This document shows positions 25,231 through 32,941 of a stretch of 64,000 nucleotides of DNA, piece after piece. The translations under genes and the position numbers were made by a program. The notes below the pieces were generated by a model. The model was not told where the DNA came from, did no database searches, and saw only the letters and a program-made list of their open reading frames with translations. Each line of letters begins with the position of its first letter. Position 1 is the first letter of the stretch. Origin of the DNA: Alphaproteobacteria bacterium SO-S41 (GTDB lineage: Bacteria > Pseudomonadota > Alphaproteobacteria > Micropepsales > Micropepsaceae); contig AP024629.1 of NCBI GenBank assembly GCA_019670725.1, positions 2,356,001 to 2,420,000 of the forward strand. The letters are read 5' to 3'.

Positions 25231-25286
25231 AAATTTGCCAAGCGCTTGAGTTTTCGACTGTTTTTCTTGTTTGGCACACGCCGTGG

Positions 25287-25314
25287 TTGGCGATTGCTTC
25301 GTGCGCTATGTAAT
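25287..25314 (+). promoter_or_regulatory. Possible sigma-70-type promoter for the 25382 gene
   Basis: In an AT-rich gap between divergent genes, TTGGCG (25287-25292) and TGTAAT (25309-25314) are spaced by 16 bases and lie 68 bases before the ATG at 25382. The fit is reasonable, but it was found by eye. Confidence 0.3.
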
Positions 25315-25381
25315 TTACGCAGTTGTGCACGGTTTCTTAGATGTCCTGCTTTAAAGCCCATCCGCTCGGTGGGACGGTCGG

Positions 25382-26572
25382 ATGCAGATTTTCAAGGGGC
25401 GTGACGCGCAGCATCTGGAGCGCCTTGCAGCAGCCCCTTCCAACTGGCGGGTGCTGAACCTGCATTACGCGACGCGGGCGGTGCGCGACCAGTCGGGTCC
25501 GACGCAGCAGCGCTTCTTCGAATTGCCGCAGCTCAACAGCGCGATCTTCACCAAGCATACCCTGCGCGATCATGAGCGCAGCATGTTTGCGAGCGCGCCG
25601 GCCGTCGCGACCAAGATATTGATCCCGCTCGACCGCACGACCTTCGCCTATGGCGCCATTTCGGTCTTTGTCGGCGAGCGCGCCTATGAAGCCGCGATGC
25701 GCCAATGGCTGGGCCTCAAGACCGCGCCGGATATCGAAACGCCCAAGGTGGCGGCTGATGCGCAGTTGCTGAAGCGGCTGTCGGACATGGCGGCCTTCGA
25801 TCCCTTCCTGCTCTCGGAAATGTTCGGCGATGGAACGCTGGGCGTTTCGCCAGCCTATCTGCGCGTGTCGCTGATCGAGAGCGCTGACATCAAGGCGTTC
25901 ATCCTGCAGGAATTAACGCCGCTGATCCGCATGGCGGCCGGCGACAGCGTGGCCAAGGTCAACAAATTCGTCGATGCCATTTTCGGCCACGACATCGCGC
26001 CGGCGGCGGCCGACTTCCTGCGCTCGCTGGCGCTGCCGGAAGCGCGTTGGAGCCGGATCGTTTCGGCCTGGAAGGCGGCCATCCGCTATGAGGCCGAATT
26101 CGCGGTGACCAAGGCTCGCTTCGCGGTCTTCCTGCGCCAGCTCGCCGAGCTGAATACCTATGGCTATTCGGAACGGGTCTCGCGGGGCCAGGTTGAGGCG
26201 CTGACGGAACGGCTGCGGGATTTCGCGCGGCGGTTGTTCGGCAATGTCGTGACGGGCGCGCAGGGGTTCAACAGTGCGCGCCGTGCGGAGATCATCGAGG
26301 CGGGGCAGATCGGCGAGCTCAAGACCTATCTGCAGGACCTGCCGGAAGTCGTCGCCGACTTCGCGGGGGCGCGGGCACTGGCGCTGCATACCCTCTCCTA
26401 TTGGGAGTACCGCACGCGCGGGCTGGAACATACCTGGATGCCGGCGGACATCTTCTGCCGCATCGCCTCCGACCTGTTCGAGACCGAAACCCAGCTCAAC
26501 GCCGCGCAACAGGCGGCGCTCGGCTATGCCGTGCCTGAGTTCAACATGCGGCAGGCATTGGCGGCGCTGTAG
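25382..26572 (+). CDS. Hypothetical protein, mostly helical
   Basis: 396 residues, no signal peptide or membrane helix. I do not recognise a family. The chain looks all-helical and carries several amphipathic segments (SDMAAFDPFLLSEMFGDG, EAEFAVTKARFAVFLRQLAE, VEALTERLRDFARRLFG). Codon pattern and third-position GC match neighbours, so the gene is credible. The ATG at 25382 follows a GTGGGACGG segment. It is divergent from the histidine kinase and convergent with the Y-family polymerase, four bases from its stop. No function is inferred. Confidence 0.7.
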   Translation: MQIFKGRDAQHLERLAAAPSNWRVLNLHYATRAVRDQSGPTQQRFFELPQLNSAIFTKHTLRDHERSMFASAPAVATKILIPLDRTTFAYGAISVFVGERAYEAAMRQWLGLKTAPDIETPKVAADAQLLKRLSDMAAFDPFLLSEMFGDGTLGVSPAYLRVSLIESADIKAFILQELTPLIRMAAGDSVAKVNKFVDAIFGHDIAPAAADFLRSLALPEARWSRIVSAWKAAIRYEAEFAVTKARFAVFLRQLAELNTYGYSERVSRGQVEALTERLRDFARRLFGNVVTGAQGFNSARRAEIIEAGQIGELKTYLQDLPEVVADFAGARALALHTLSYWEYRTRGLEHTWMPADIFCRIASDLFETETQLNAAQQAALGYAVPEFNMRQALAAL

Positions 26573-26576
26573 CGCC

Positions 26577-27869
26577 CTATTCCAGAAATTCAGCGCGGTC
26601 GGGAATGCGCGTGAAGGCGATCTTCGCGCCGGAGTGATCGCGGCAGTCCGCCGGCAGCGCGCCGAGCTGGACGGTATCTCGGCCGAAGCGGTGGTTGAGC
26701 TTGTCCAGCGCGCGGGACATGCGTTCGGCCTTGGCGCGCTGCTCGCTGTCGGCGCCGGAGGGCGTGTCGAAGAGATCGGCGGCGAGTTCCGAGGCGGCGC
26801 TGAGGCGGTGGACGGTCACCACGACCATCTTGAAGCGCGTGCCGGCCGCCTGGGGCAGAGCGCGGGTCCAGAGCTCATCCAGCTTGTGCAGGAAGGTCAT
26901 GCTGTCCTGGGCGCGCCAGAAGCGTGCGCTTTCCTCGATCCTGCCGCCATTTTCGAGGCGGGCGGAGAACGACAGCGCTGACGCGTAATAGTCCATGCGG
27001 CGAAGGCGGCTGGCGGCCTTGAGCAGCAGGCGGCGCGCGACGTGGCGCGCCTTGATGGGCACGCGCAGGTCGGGGGCGAGGACCTGGCTGTGGTTCAGCG
27101 AACTGCGCTGGGTTTCCATCTCTGGCAGGTCGGCGCCGCGCAGCAGATGCCACATCCGCTCGCCCCAGATGCTGCCCCAGATGTGGCGCATGCGCTCGGC
27201 GCCGAGAGCCCAGAGCGCCGGCAGATCGGCGATCCCCGCGGCGGTCAGGCGGCGCTCCATATTGGGGCCGACGCCGGGGAGATCGCGCAGGTCAAGGGCG
27301 AAGAGACGATGCGGCAAATCGTGGGGATGGATGACCGTGAAGCCGTCCGGCTTCTTCAGGTCGGTCGCGACCTTGGCGAGGTAGCGATTGGGCGCGACGC
27401 CGATGGAGCAGCGGACGTGTTCGCCGACATTTTCAGCGAGGCCGCGCTTGATCGAGGCCGCGATGCGCGCCACCGCGGCGAGCGACGTCTCGTTGCGCAT
27501 GAGGCGGCAGGCGACTTCGTCGATCGAGCAGACGGCGGTGACCGGGATGTGCCGGTCGATCTCCTCAAGGATCTTGTGGTGGAAGTCGACATAGACCTCG
27601 TGCCGCGCGGGCACGCAGATGAGGCCCGGGCACTTGATCTTGGCCTCGCGGACATTGGTGCCGGTACGGATACCGAAGGCCTTGGCCTCGTAGCTGGCGG
27701 CGATGGCGGAGGTCGTGTCGCTGGCGACTGGCACGACGATGATCGGCTTGCCGCGGAGTTCGGGCTGAAGCTGCTGCTCGACGCTGGCGAAGTAGCTGTT
27801 GAAATCGACATAGAGCCATTGGAGGCCGGTGGCCTCGGATGGGTTCGTGGCGGGTAGCGCGCTGGCCAC
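26577..27869 (-). CDS. Y-family DNA polymerase (translesion, DinB/UmuC superfamily)
   Basis: 430-residue error-prone polymerase. The palm carries the first metal Asp in YVDFNSYFASVEQ (Asp22) and the catalytic pair in CSIDEVAC (Asp117-Glu118). The thumb helix-hairpin-helix (LRDLPGVGPNMERRL) and a little-finger region follow. It lacks the ImuB/DnaE2 context and is closer to stand-alone DinP-like proteins. The GTG start at 27869 is preceded 19 bases upstream by a perfect LexA box, so it should be induced by DNA damage. The C-terminal end shows no obvious beta-clamp motif by eye. Confidence 0.87.
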   Translation of the reverse strand: MASALPATNPSEATGLQWLYVDFNSYFASVEQQLQPELRGKPIIVVPVASDTTSAIAASYEAKAFGIRTGTNVREAKIKCPGLICVPARHEVYVDFHHKILEEIDRHIPVTAVCSIDEVACRLMRNETSLAAVARIAASIKRGLAENVGEHVRCSIGVAPNRYLAKVATDLKKPDGFTVIHPHDLPHRLFALDLRDLPGVGPNMERRLTAAGIADLPALWALGAERMRHIWGSIWGERMWHLLRGADLPEMETQRSSLNHSQVLAPDLRVPIKARHVARRLLLKAASRLRRMDYYASALSFSARLENGGRIEESARFWRAQDSMTFLHKLDELWTRALPQAAGTRFKMVVVTVHRLSAASELAADLFDTPSGADSEQRAKAERMSRALDKLNHRFGRDTVQLGALPADCRDHSGAKIAFTRIPDRAEFLE

Positions 27870-27887
27870 GGTGTCGGACCTTCTGAA

Positions 27888-27902
27888 GTTCTCCTTATGT
27901 TC
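27888..27902 (-). promoter_or_regulatory. LexA (SOS) box, GTTC-N7-GTTC
   Basis: GTTC at 27888-27891 and GTTC at 27899-27902 are separated by exactly seven bases. This direct repeat is the known LexA target of Alphaproteobacteria. It lies 19 bases upstream of the Y-family polymerase start, where it could overlap the promoter and repress it. Confidence 0.8.
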
Positions 27903-27935
27903 TAGTCTGAAATGGCGCGCGACGCCAGCCCAAAC

Positions 27936-27965
27936 GAAAAGCGCCGGTCGCGAGGACCGGCGCTT
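27936..27965 (-). terminator. Rho-independent terminator of the 27990 gene
   Basis: A perfect nine-base stem (27941-27949 with 27955-27963, loop GCGAG) is followed on the minus strand by TTTTCGTTT. It lies 26 bases past the stop of the small secreted protein gene. Confidence 0.8.
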
Positions 27966-27989
27966 CCCATCAGTCAGTTGAGCCAGGTG

Positions 27990-28346
27990 TTACTTCGAGC
28001 ACTCGGCCATGGCGGGGCCGGCCTTCTGGGCGCCCTCGCCGAGCAGCTTCTCGTACTCTTCCTGGGTCAGGCCGGCGGCCGCGAGCGCGTCGGCGATGAT
28101 CTTGGCCTTCTCCTCGGGCGTGGCGGCGTTTTCCGCCTTGCCGGTGGCGGCGAGGACGGCCAGCGCCTTGGGATCGACATTGTCGGTCAGCGCCTTGACC
28201 TGGCACTCGCAGCTTTCCGGCTTCTGGTCGCCCGCCTTGCACATGGCGAGCAGCTCGTCGCCGATGGCATCGGCGGCGGCCGAACCGGCCAGCATGAACA
28301 GCGGCAGCGCTGCAGCGAGCGCGAATTTCGCAATGGATGAACGCAT
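27990..28346 (-). CDS. Small secreted cysteine protein (paralogue 1)
   Basis: 118 residues with a clear signal peptide (FALAAALPLFMLAGSAAADA). The mature part contains Cys36, Cys46 and Cys48 (CKAGDQKPESCEC) and Cys116 near the end (MAECSK), which could form two disulfides, and is otherwise helical. It is very similar, and equal in length, to the protein encoded just upstream at 28546-28902. I know no named family; a periplasmic role is likely. The ATG is preceded by AGGGA in CACGAGGGACC. It has its own terminator. Confidence 0.75.
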   Translation of the reverse strand: MRSSIAKFALAAALPLFMLAGSAAADAIGDELLAMCKAGDQKPESCECQVKALTDNVDPKALAVLAATGKAENAATPEEKAKIIADALAAAGLTQEEYEKLLGEGAQKAGPAMAECSK

Positions 28347-28381
28347 GGTGGTCCCTCGTGTCAGGCCGAAGCGAACCCCGA

Positions 28382-28398
28382 GTCGCCCTCGTTTCTGC
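28382..28398. repeat. 17-base leader block shared with 28942-28958
   Basis: The same 17 bases occur upstream of both paralogous secreted-protein genes, 36 and 40 bases from their starts. Conservation outside the coding region suggests a shared promoter or leader element, or a recent duplication that includes the upstream region. Confidence 0.6.
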
Positions 28399-28490
28399 AG
28401 GAGCGCCCGTCGGCGCCCTGCCCGGCCTGAATCCGAACTACCAGTCCAGGCGGGAAGCGTCGAGGCGCAATTGAGCGCATTTTACCAATG

Positions 28491-28524
28491 AAAACGCCGG
28501 CCGGGAGGTCCCGGCCGGCGCTTC
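28491..28524 (-). terminator. Rho-independent terminator of the 28546 gene
   Basis: A perfect 11-base GC stem (28495-28505 with 28510-28520, loop AGGT) is followed on the minus strand by TTTTC. It lies about 25 bases beyond the stop of paralogue 2. Confidence 0.8.
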
Positions 28525-28545
28525 AAGAGGCGCGTTTGGCTGCGC

Positions 28546-28902
28546 TTACTTCGGGCAGGCGGCCATGGCGGGGCCGGCCTTCTCGGAGCCTTCGGCCATC
28601 AGCTTCTGGAACTCGTCGTTGGTGATGCCGGCCGCGGCCAGGGCGTCGTTGATGATCTTCTGCTTCTCTTCCGGCGTCGCGGCCTTTTCGGCGTCGGCCG
28701 AGGCAACGAGCACGGCGACCGCACGGGGATCGACGTTGTCGACAATCGCCTTCACCTGGCATTCGCAGGCCGGGGCGGATTCGCCGCTGGCGGTGCACAT
28801 CGCAACCAGCTTGTCGGTGGTCTCATCGGCGGCGGCGGTGCCGGCCAGCAGGAACAGGGGGAGCGAGGCGGCGAGCGCCAGCTTTGCAACGATCGAACGC
28901 AT
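28546..28902 (-). CDS. Small secreted cysteine protein (paralogue 2)
   Basis: 118 residues, same length and plan as the protein at 27990-28346. The signal peptide is LALAASLPLFLLAGTAAADE, and the cysteines follow the same spacing (Cys36 in VAMCTASG, then Cys46 and Cys48 in PACECQVKAIVDNVDP, and a Cys near the C-terminus in MAACPK). The central TPEEKQKIINDALAAAG helix is nearly identical in both. The start is the ATG at 28902, where the signal peptide begins, not the in-frame upstream codon at 28968. It probably arose by tandem duplication and has separate control, since each copy has its own terminator. Confidence 0.75.
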   Translation of the reverse strand: MRSIVAKLALAASLPLFLLAGTAAADETTDKLVAMCTASGESAPACECQVKAIVDNVDPRAVAVLVASADAEKAATPEEKQKIINDALAAAGITNDEFQKLMAEGSEKAGPAMAACPK

Positions 28903-28941
28903 GAGTAATCCCTCGTCTTGAAAGGCTCGAGCGATCCAGGC

Positions 28942-28958
28942 GTCGCCCTCGTTTCTGC
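28942..28958. repeat. 17-base leader block shared with 28382-28398
   Basis: Second copy of the conserved upstream block, 40 bases from the start of paralogue 2; see the copy at 28382. Confidence 0.6.
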
Positions 28959-29076
28959 GGCAACGCATCGTGCGTGCCGCCTAGCCGAGGGCGCAAATAT
29001 CAGCCTCCGGCACGGGCGTCGAGGCGGAAGTTTTTACGCGATAAGCCCGGTGTTCAGGGTCCGTTCAGCCGACGCG

Positions 29077-29484
29077 TTAGGGGTCGGAAGCAGGCGTTGC
29101 GCGCTGCAGGAGATCCCAGGCATTGCCGTAGAGATCCTCGAAGACCGCTACGGTGCCGTAAGGCTCGTGGCGCGGGGCTTCACGGAAGCGGACGCCACGG
29201 GCGGTCATGGCCGCGAAATCGCGGGCGAAGTCGGTGGTTTCCAGGAAGAGGAAGACCCGGCCACCGGTCTGATTGCCGATGGCCGCGCGCTGGGCGTCAC
29301 CATCGGGGCGGGCGAGGAGAAGGCGCGTTTGCGGCGCGCCCGGCGGGGCGACGACGACCCAGCGCTTCCCCTGCCCCATCTGCGTGTCCTCGACGAGGTC
29401 GAAGCCGAGGACATCGCGATACCAGGCGATCGCCTCGTCATAGTCGCGCACGACGAGGGCGATGGCGCCGATATGCTGGGTCAC
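29077..29484 (-). CDS. VOC (glyoxalase/bleomycin-resistance fold) protein
   Basis: 135-residue protein of the vicinal oxygen chelate fold with the usual paired beta-alpha-beta-beta-beta modules: IGAIALVVRDYDEAIAWYRD VLGF at the N-terminus and GTVAVFEDLYGNAWDLLQ at the C-terminus. Metal-ligand positions (the first His is in QHIGAIAL, the Glu in VFED) suggest a metal-binding member, but the reaction is unknown. The GTG at 29484 overlaps the DUF885 stop (GTGA), so the two are translationally coupled. A longer reading upstream would run antisense-like through the DUF885 gene and is rejected. Confidence 0.8.
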   Translation of the reverse strand: MTQHIGAIALVVRDYDEAIAWYRDVLGFDLVEDTQMGQGKRWVVVAPPGAPQTRLLLARPDGDAQRAAIGNQTGGRVFLFLETTDFARDFAAMTARGVRFREAPRHEPYGTVAVFEDLYGNAWDLLQRATPASDP

Positions 29485-31250
29485 GGACGATTGGCCTGCT
29501 GGTCGGCGATCCAGGCATCGATGCGGCCTTCCAGCATGGCGAGCGGCATCGGGCCGGAGAGCAGCACGGCGTCGTGGAACTTGCGGACGTCGAACGAGGC
29601 GCCGAGCGCGGTCGTGGCGCGGGCGCGGAGTTCCTTCAGCTTCATCTCGCCGATCTTGTAGGCGAGCGCCTGGCCCGGCCAGGAGATGTAGCGCTCCAGC
29701 TCGGTCTGGATGTTGTGCGGGGAGAGCGCGGAGTTGTCGGTGAAGCAGGCGCGCGCCTGTTCGATGTCCCAGCGCTTCCAATGGATGCCGGTATCGGCGA
29801 CGAGGCGGCAGGCGCGCCACATCTCGTAGGAGAGGCGGCCGAACTTCTCATAGGCGTTGCGGTACATGCCCATCTCTTCGCCGAGATATTCGGCGTAGAG
29901 GCCCCAGCCTTCGACGAAGGCGGTGAAGTCGGCGTTGCGGCGGTAATACGGGAGATCGTCCAGTTCCTGCTGGAGCGCGATCTGGAGGTGATGGCCGGGG
30001 ACCGCCTCATGCACCGTCAACGCAGGCAGTTCGTAGAGCGGGCGCTGGTCGAGCTTGCCGGTATTGACCATGTAGCCGCCGGCGATGCCGAGCTTGGGCG
30101 AACCGGGGAAGTAGCGGCCGGTGGTGTAGCCCTCCTCCTGGTCCAGCGGCACGGGGCGGACGCCATAGGTGAGGCGCGGCAGGGTGCCGAAGAGACCGGG
30201 CAGCTTGTCGTCGGAGCGCTTGGCGATCTCGGACGCCTTCTCCAGCAATTGCTCGCGGCTGGTCGCGTAGAATTGCGGATCGGTGCGGAGGAAGGTCAGG
30301 AACTCCGCGAAGGTGCCGGTGAAGCCGGCTTCGGCCATGACGCCGTCCATCAGGCCGCGGATGCGTGCGACCTCGGCGAGGCCGATATCGTGGATCGCGT
30401 CGGGGGTGAGGGTCGTCGTGGTGTGATGGCGGGCCTGGTATTCGTACCAGTCCTCGCCGCCGGGCATGTCGATGACGGCGAGACTGGCGCGCGCCTTGGG
30501 CAGGTATTCGCTTTCGAGGAAGGCGACGAACTGCTCCTGGCGGGGGCGGATCTGTTCCTTCACCAGCAGTTCGGCCTGGGCGCGTATGGCTTCCAGCGTT
30601 GCGGCATCGACGGTGGCGGGCGCGGTCTTGAACGGCGCGAGCAGGATGTCGTCGGCGATGGGCACGGCGATCTGGGCCTTGGCGACTTCCAGCACCCGGT
30701 CGACGACGATCTTGGGCTGGACCCACCCGGTTTCGACGCCGCGGCGCAGGTTTTTGATGTTGGCGTCGTACCAACCGGGCAACGCCGAAAGGCGGGACAT
30801 CCACGCTTCGACATCGGCCATGGTGCGAATCGTCGTGGTGCGGGCGAGATAGTCGCCCATCGTGTGGAAGCCGGAATCGTTCTGGAAGGCGATGCGGGCT
30901 TCGTCGAACGGCACGGCGTCAAGCTTGTCCTGCACCTGATAGGCGAGGAAATCGCGGTCGAAGGCGTCGTGCGCGTCCAGGCGGTTGGCGGGGATGGCGT
31001 CGAGGCGTTTGGCGAAATCCTCAAGCGCGGCCTTGCGGCGGGCGTCGCCTTCAACGCTGGCGTCCGGGAGGCGGGCGAGCGCCTCGGCGTCGTCCTCGAA
31101 ACCCGCGGTGATCGGGTCTTCGGCGCGGAGGAAGGCGATGTAGTCCTTCTCGATCTTCGCGAAGGCGTCGGCTTCGGCCTTGGCGGCGAGCGCGGATGGG
31201 GTCGTGGCGGTCAGGGCCATCAGTAGTGCTCCGAGCAGAACCGGTTTCAT
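29481..31250 (-). CDS. DUF885 family protein, probable secreted metallopeptidase
   Basis: 589 residues with a signal peptide (LLGALLMALTATTPSALA). The DUF885 domain fills the rest. A zinc-type HEAVPGHHLQ motif (HExxxxHH-like) lies at about residue 415 with a downstream EGWGLYAEYLGEEMG that could supply the third ligand; this pair is the hallmark of DUF885 proteins, which are thought to be peptidases. It is probably periplasmic. The VOC gene follows with a four-base overlap. It is divergent from selO. The natural substrate is unknown. Confidence 0.85.
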   Translation of the reverse strand: MKPVLLGALLMALTATTPSALAAKAEADAFAKIEKDYIAFLRAEDPITAGFEDDAEALARLPDASVEGDARRKAALEDFAKRLDAIPANRLDAHDAFDRDFLAYQVQDKLDAVPFDEARIAFQNDSGFHTMGDYLARTTTIRTMADVEAWMSRLSALPGWYDANIKNLRRGVETGWVQPKIVVDRVLEVAKAQIAVPIADDILLAPFKTAPATVDAATLEAIRAQAELLVKEQIRPRQEQFVAFLESEYLPKARASLAVIDMPGGEDWYEYQARHHTTTTLTPDAIHDIGLAEVARIRGLMDGVMAEAGFTGTFAEFLTFLRTDPQFYATSREQLLEKASEIAKRSDDKLPGLFGTLPRLTYGVRPVPLDQEEGYTTGRYFPGSPKLGIAGGYMVNTGKLDQRPLYELPALTVHEAVPGHHLQIALQQELDDLPYYRRNADFTAFVEGWGLYAEYLGEEMGMYRNAYEKFGRLSYEMWRACRLVADTGIHWKRWDIEQARACFTDNSALSPHNIQTELERYISWPGQALAYKIGEMKLKELRARATTALGASFDVRKFHDAVLLSGPMPLAMLEGRIDAWIADQQANRP

Positions 31251-31373
31251 GAAACTTCCTTTCGCCGAACCGCCTCACGATCTTTAGCCGGTTCCGGCCA
31301 GGATGGCATGCGGCCTATCGCGGCGGCCCGCGGACACCCATATTGGTCGTCAGAACGGCAAGAGGCTGATGGC

Positions 31374-32846
31374 GTGGACAATCCGAACGGCGAACTGAAC
31401 CCCGGCTGGGCGCTCGACGATGTGTATCGGCGGCTGCCGGGGCATTTCTATACGACGCAGCCGGCGGAGCGCGTGGGCGAGGAACCGATCCTGGTTCATG
31501 CAAGTGCGTCCGCGGCGGCGTTGATCGACCTGGGGCCGGGCGCGTTCCGGCATCCCGATTTTGCCGGTGTGTTTTCGGGCCATGTGCCGATGGCGGGATT
31601 CCCGCCGTTCGCGAGCGTCTATGCCGGGCATCAGTTCGGCGTTTTCGTGAACCAATTGGGCGATGGGCGGGCGCTGACGATCGCGCAGCTCACGAATGCC
31701 AAGGGCGAGCGCTGGGATGTGCAGCTTAAGGGCGCTGGGCGGACGCCCTACTCCCGTTTCGCCGACGGCCGCGCCGTGCTGCGCTCGAGCATTCGCGAAT
31801 ATCTTTGCAGCGAGGCGATAGCCGCGCTGGGCATTCCGACGACACGCGCGATGGCGGTGATCGCCTCGCGCGAGGGCGTGCAACGCGAGGTGGTCGAGCC
31901 CGGTGCGGTGGTGACGCGCCTGGCACCGAGCTTCATCCGCTTCGGGCATTTCGAATTCTTCCATCATCGCGGCCAGACCGACGACGTGAAGCGTCTGGCC
32001 GACCATGTGATCGAGACCTACTTCCCGGAGCTTGCGGCCCGTGAGGATCGCTACGCTGCGTGGTTCGGCGAGGTGGTGGCGCGTACCGCTGACCTGATGG
32101 CGGCGTGGCAGGCGGTCGGCTTCGCGCATGGCGTGATGAACACCGACAATATGTCGATCCTCGGCCTCACGATCGACTATGGGCCGTTCGGATTCCTGGA
32201 CGCCTACGAGCCCGGCTTCATCTGCAATCACTCGGACGAGGCCGGGCGCTATGCGTTCGAGCGCCAGCCGGGGATCGGGTTGTGGAACCTGCAGGCGCTG
32301 GCGTCGGCGCTGACCTCGCTGGTGCCGGTGGAGACGCTGCGGGCCGTGCTGGAGGGTTATGCCGGGGTTTTCCGCGAGGCGATGGTGACCCGGTTCCGGG
32401 CGAAGCTGGGGCTCAGCGGCGCAGAGGCCGGCGACGCGATGCTGGTCAACACCCTGCTGAAGGCGATGGCCAAGGGTGGCGCGGATTACACGCTGACCTT
32501 CCGGGGGCTCTCGCGGGTTGATGAGGAAGAGGCGGCGTGGCTGGGCCTCTTTGGTGCGGGCGCCGAGGACGCGCGGGGTTGGTTGGAAGCCTATCGCGCG
32601 CGGCTTGGCGAGGACGATCCGGTCGCGCGGCGGGTGCGGATGAACGCGGTCAACCCGAAATACGTGCTGCGCAATTGGGTGGCCGAGACGGCGATCCGGG
32701 CGGTCGAGGATCGGGGCGATGTCGGGACACTGGACCGGATCTTTCGGGCCGTGACGGCACCGTTCGACGAGCATCCAGAGGCGGAGGAATTCGCCGCGCC
32801 GCCGCCGCCGCAATTGTGCGGGCTTGAGGTGTCCTGCTCGTCCTAG
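31374..32846 (+). CDS. selO: Protein adenylyltransferase SelO (YdiU/UPF0061)
   Basis: Pseudokinase-fold enzyme that AMPylates proteins in response to redox stress. Recognisable segments are ASVYAGHQFGVFVNQLGDGRA, QLKGAGRTPYSRFADGRAVL, REYLCSEAIAALGIPTTRA, and the metal/nucleotide site GVMNTDNMSI with LTIDYGPFGFLD. The C-terminus is the conserved VSCSS with Cys in place of the selenocysteine found in animals. The GTG at 31374 with AGAGG at 31361-31365 gives about 490 residues; an in-frame ATG at 31308 adds 22 unlikely residues. It is divergent from DUF885. Confidence 0.9.
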   Translation: MDNPNGELNPGWALDDVYRRLPGHFYTTQPAERVGEEPILVHASASAAALIDLGPGAFRHPDFAGVFSGHVPMAGFPPFASVYAGHQFGVFVNQLGDGRALTIAQLTNAKGERWDVQLKGAGRTPYSRFADGRAVLRSSIREYLCSEAIAALGIPTTRAMAVIASREGVQREVVEPGAVVTRLAPSFIRFGHFEFFHHRGQTDDVKRLADHVIETYFPELAAREDRYAAWFGEVVARTADLMAAWQAVGFAHGVMNTDNMSILGLTIDYGPFGFLDAYEPGFICNHSDEAGRYAFERQPGIGLWNLQALASALTSLVPVETLRAVLEGYAGVFREAMVTRFRAKLGLSGAEAGDAMLVNTLLKAMAKGGADYTLTFRGLSRVDEEEAAWLGLFGAGAEDARGWLEAYRARLGEDDPVARRVRMNAVNPKYVLRNWVAETAIRAVEDRGDVGTLDRIFRAVTAPFDEHPEAEEFAAPPPPQLCGLEVSCSS

Positions 32847-32941
32847 AGATCGCGGTCTTGTGACGGCGAATCGTGGACTTGGCGTCCCGGTTCGGGGAAG
32901 CTGCGCGCCAGAAAAGACTCTGGTTGTGGGGACCTCAAGCC

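Noticed and set aside
25340-25381. Start codon upstream of the 25382 gene (ATG at 25340)
   Set aside because: It is in another frame and meets a stop within a few codons.
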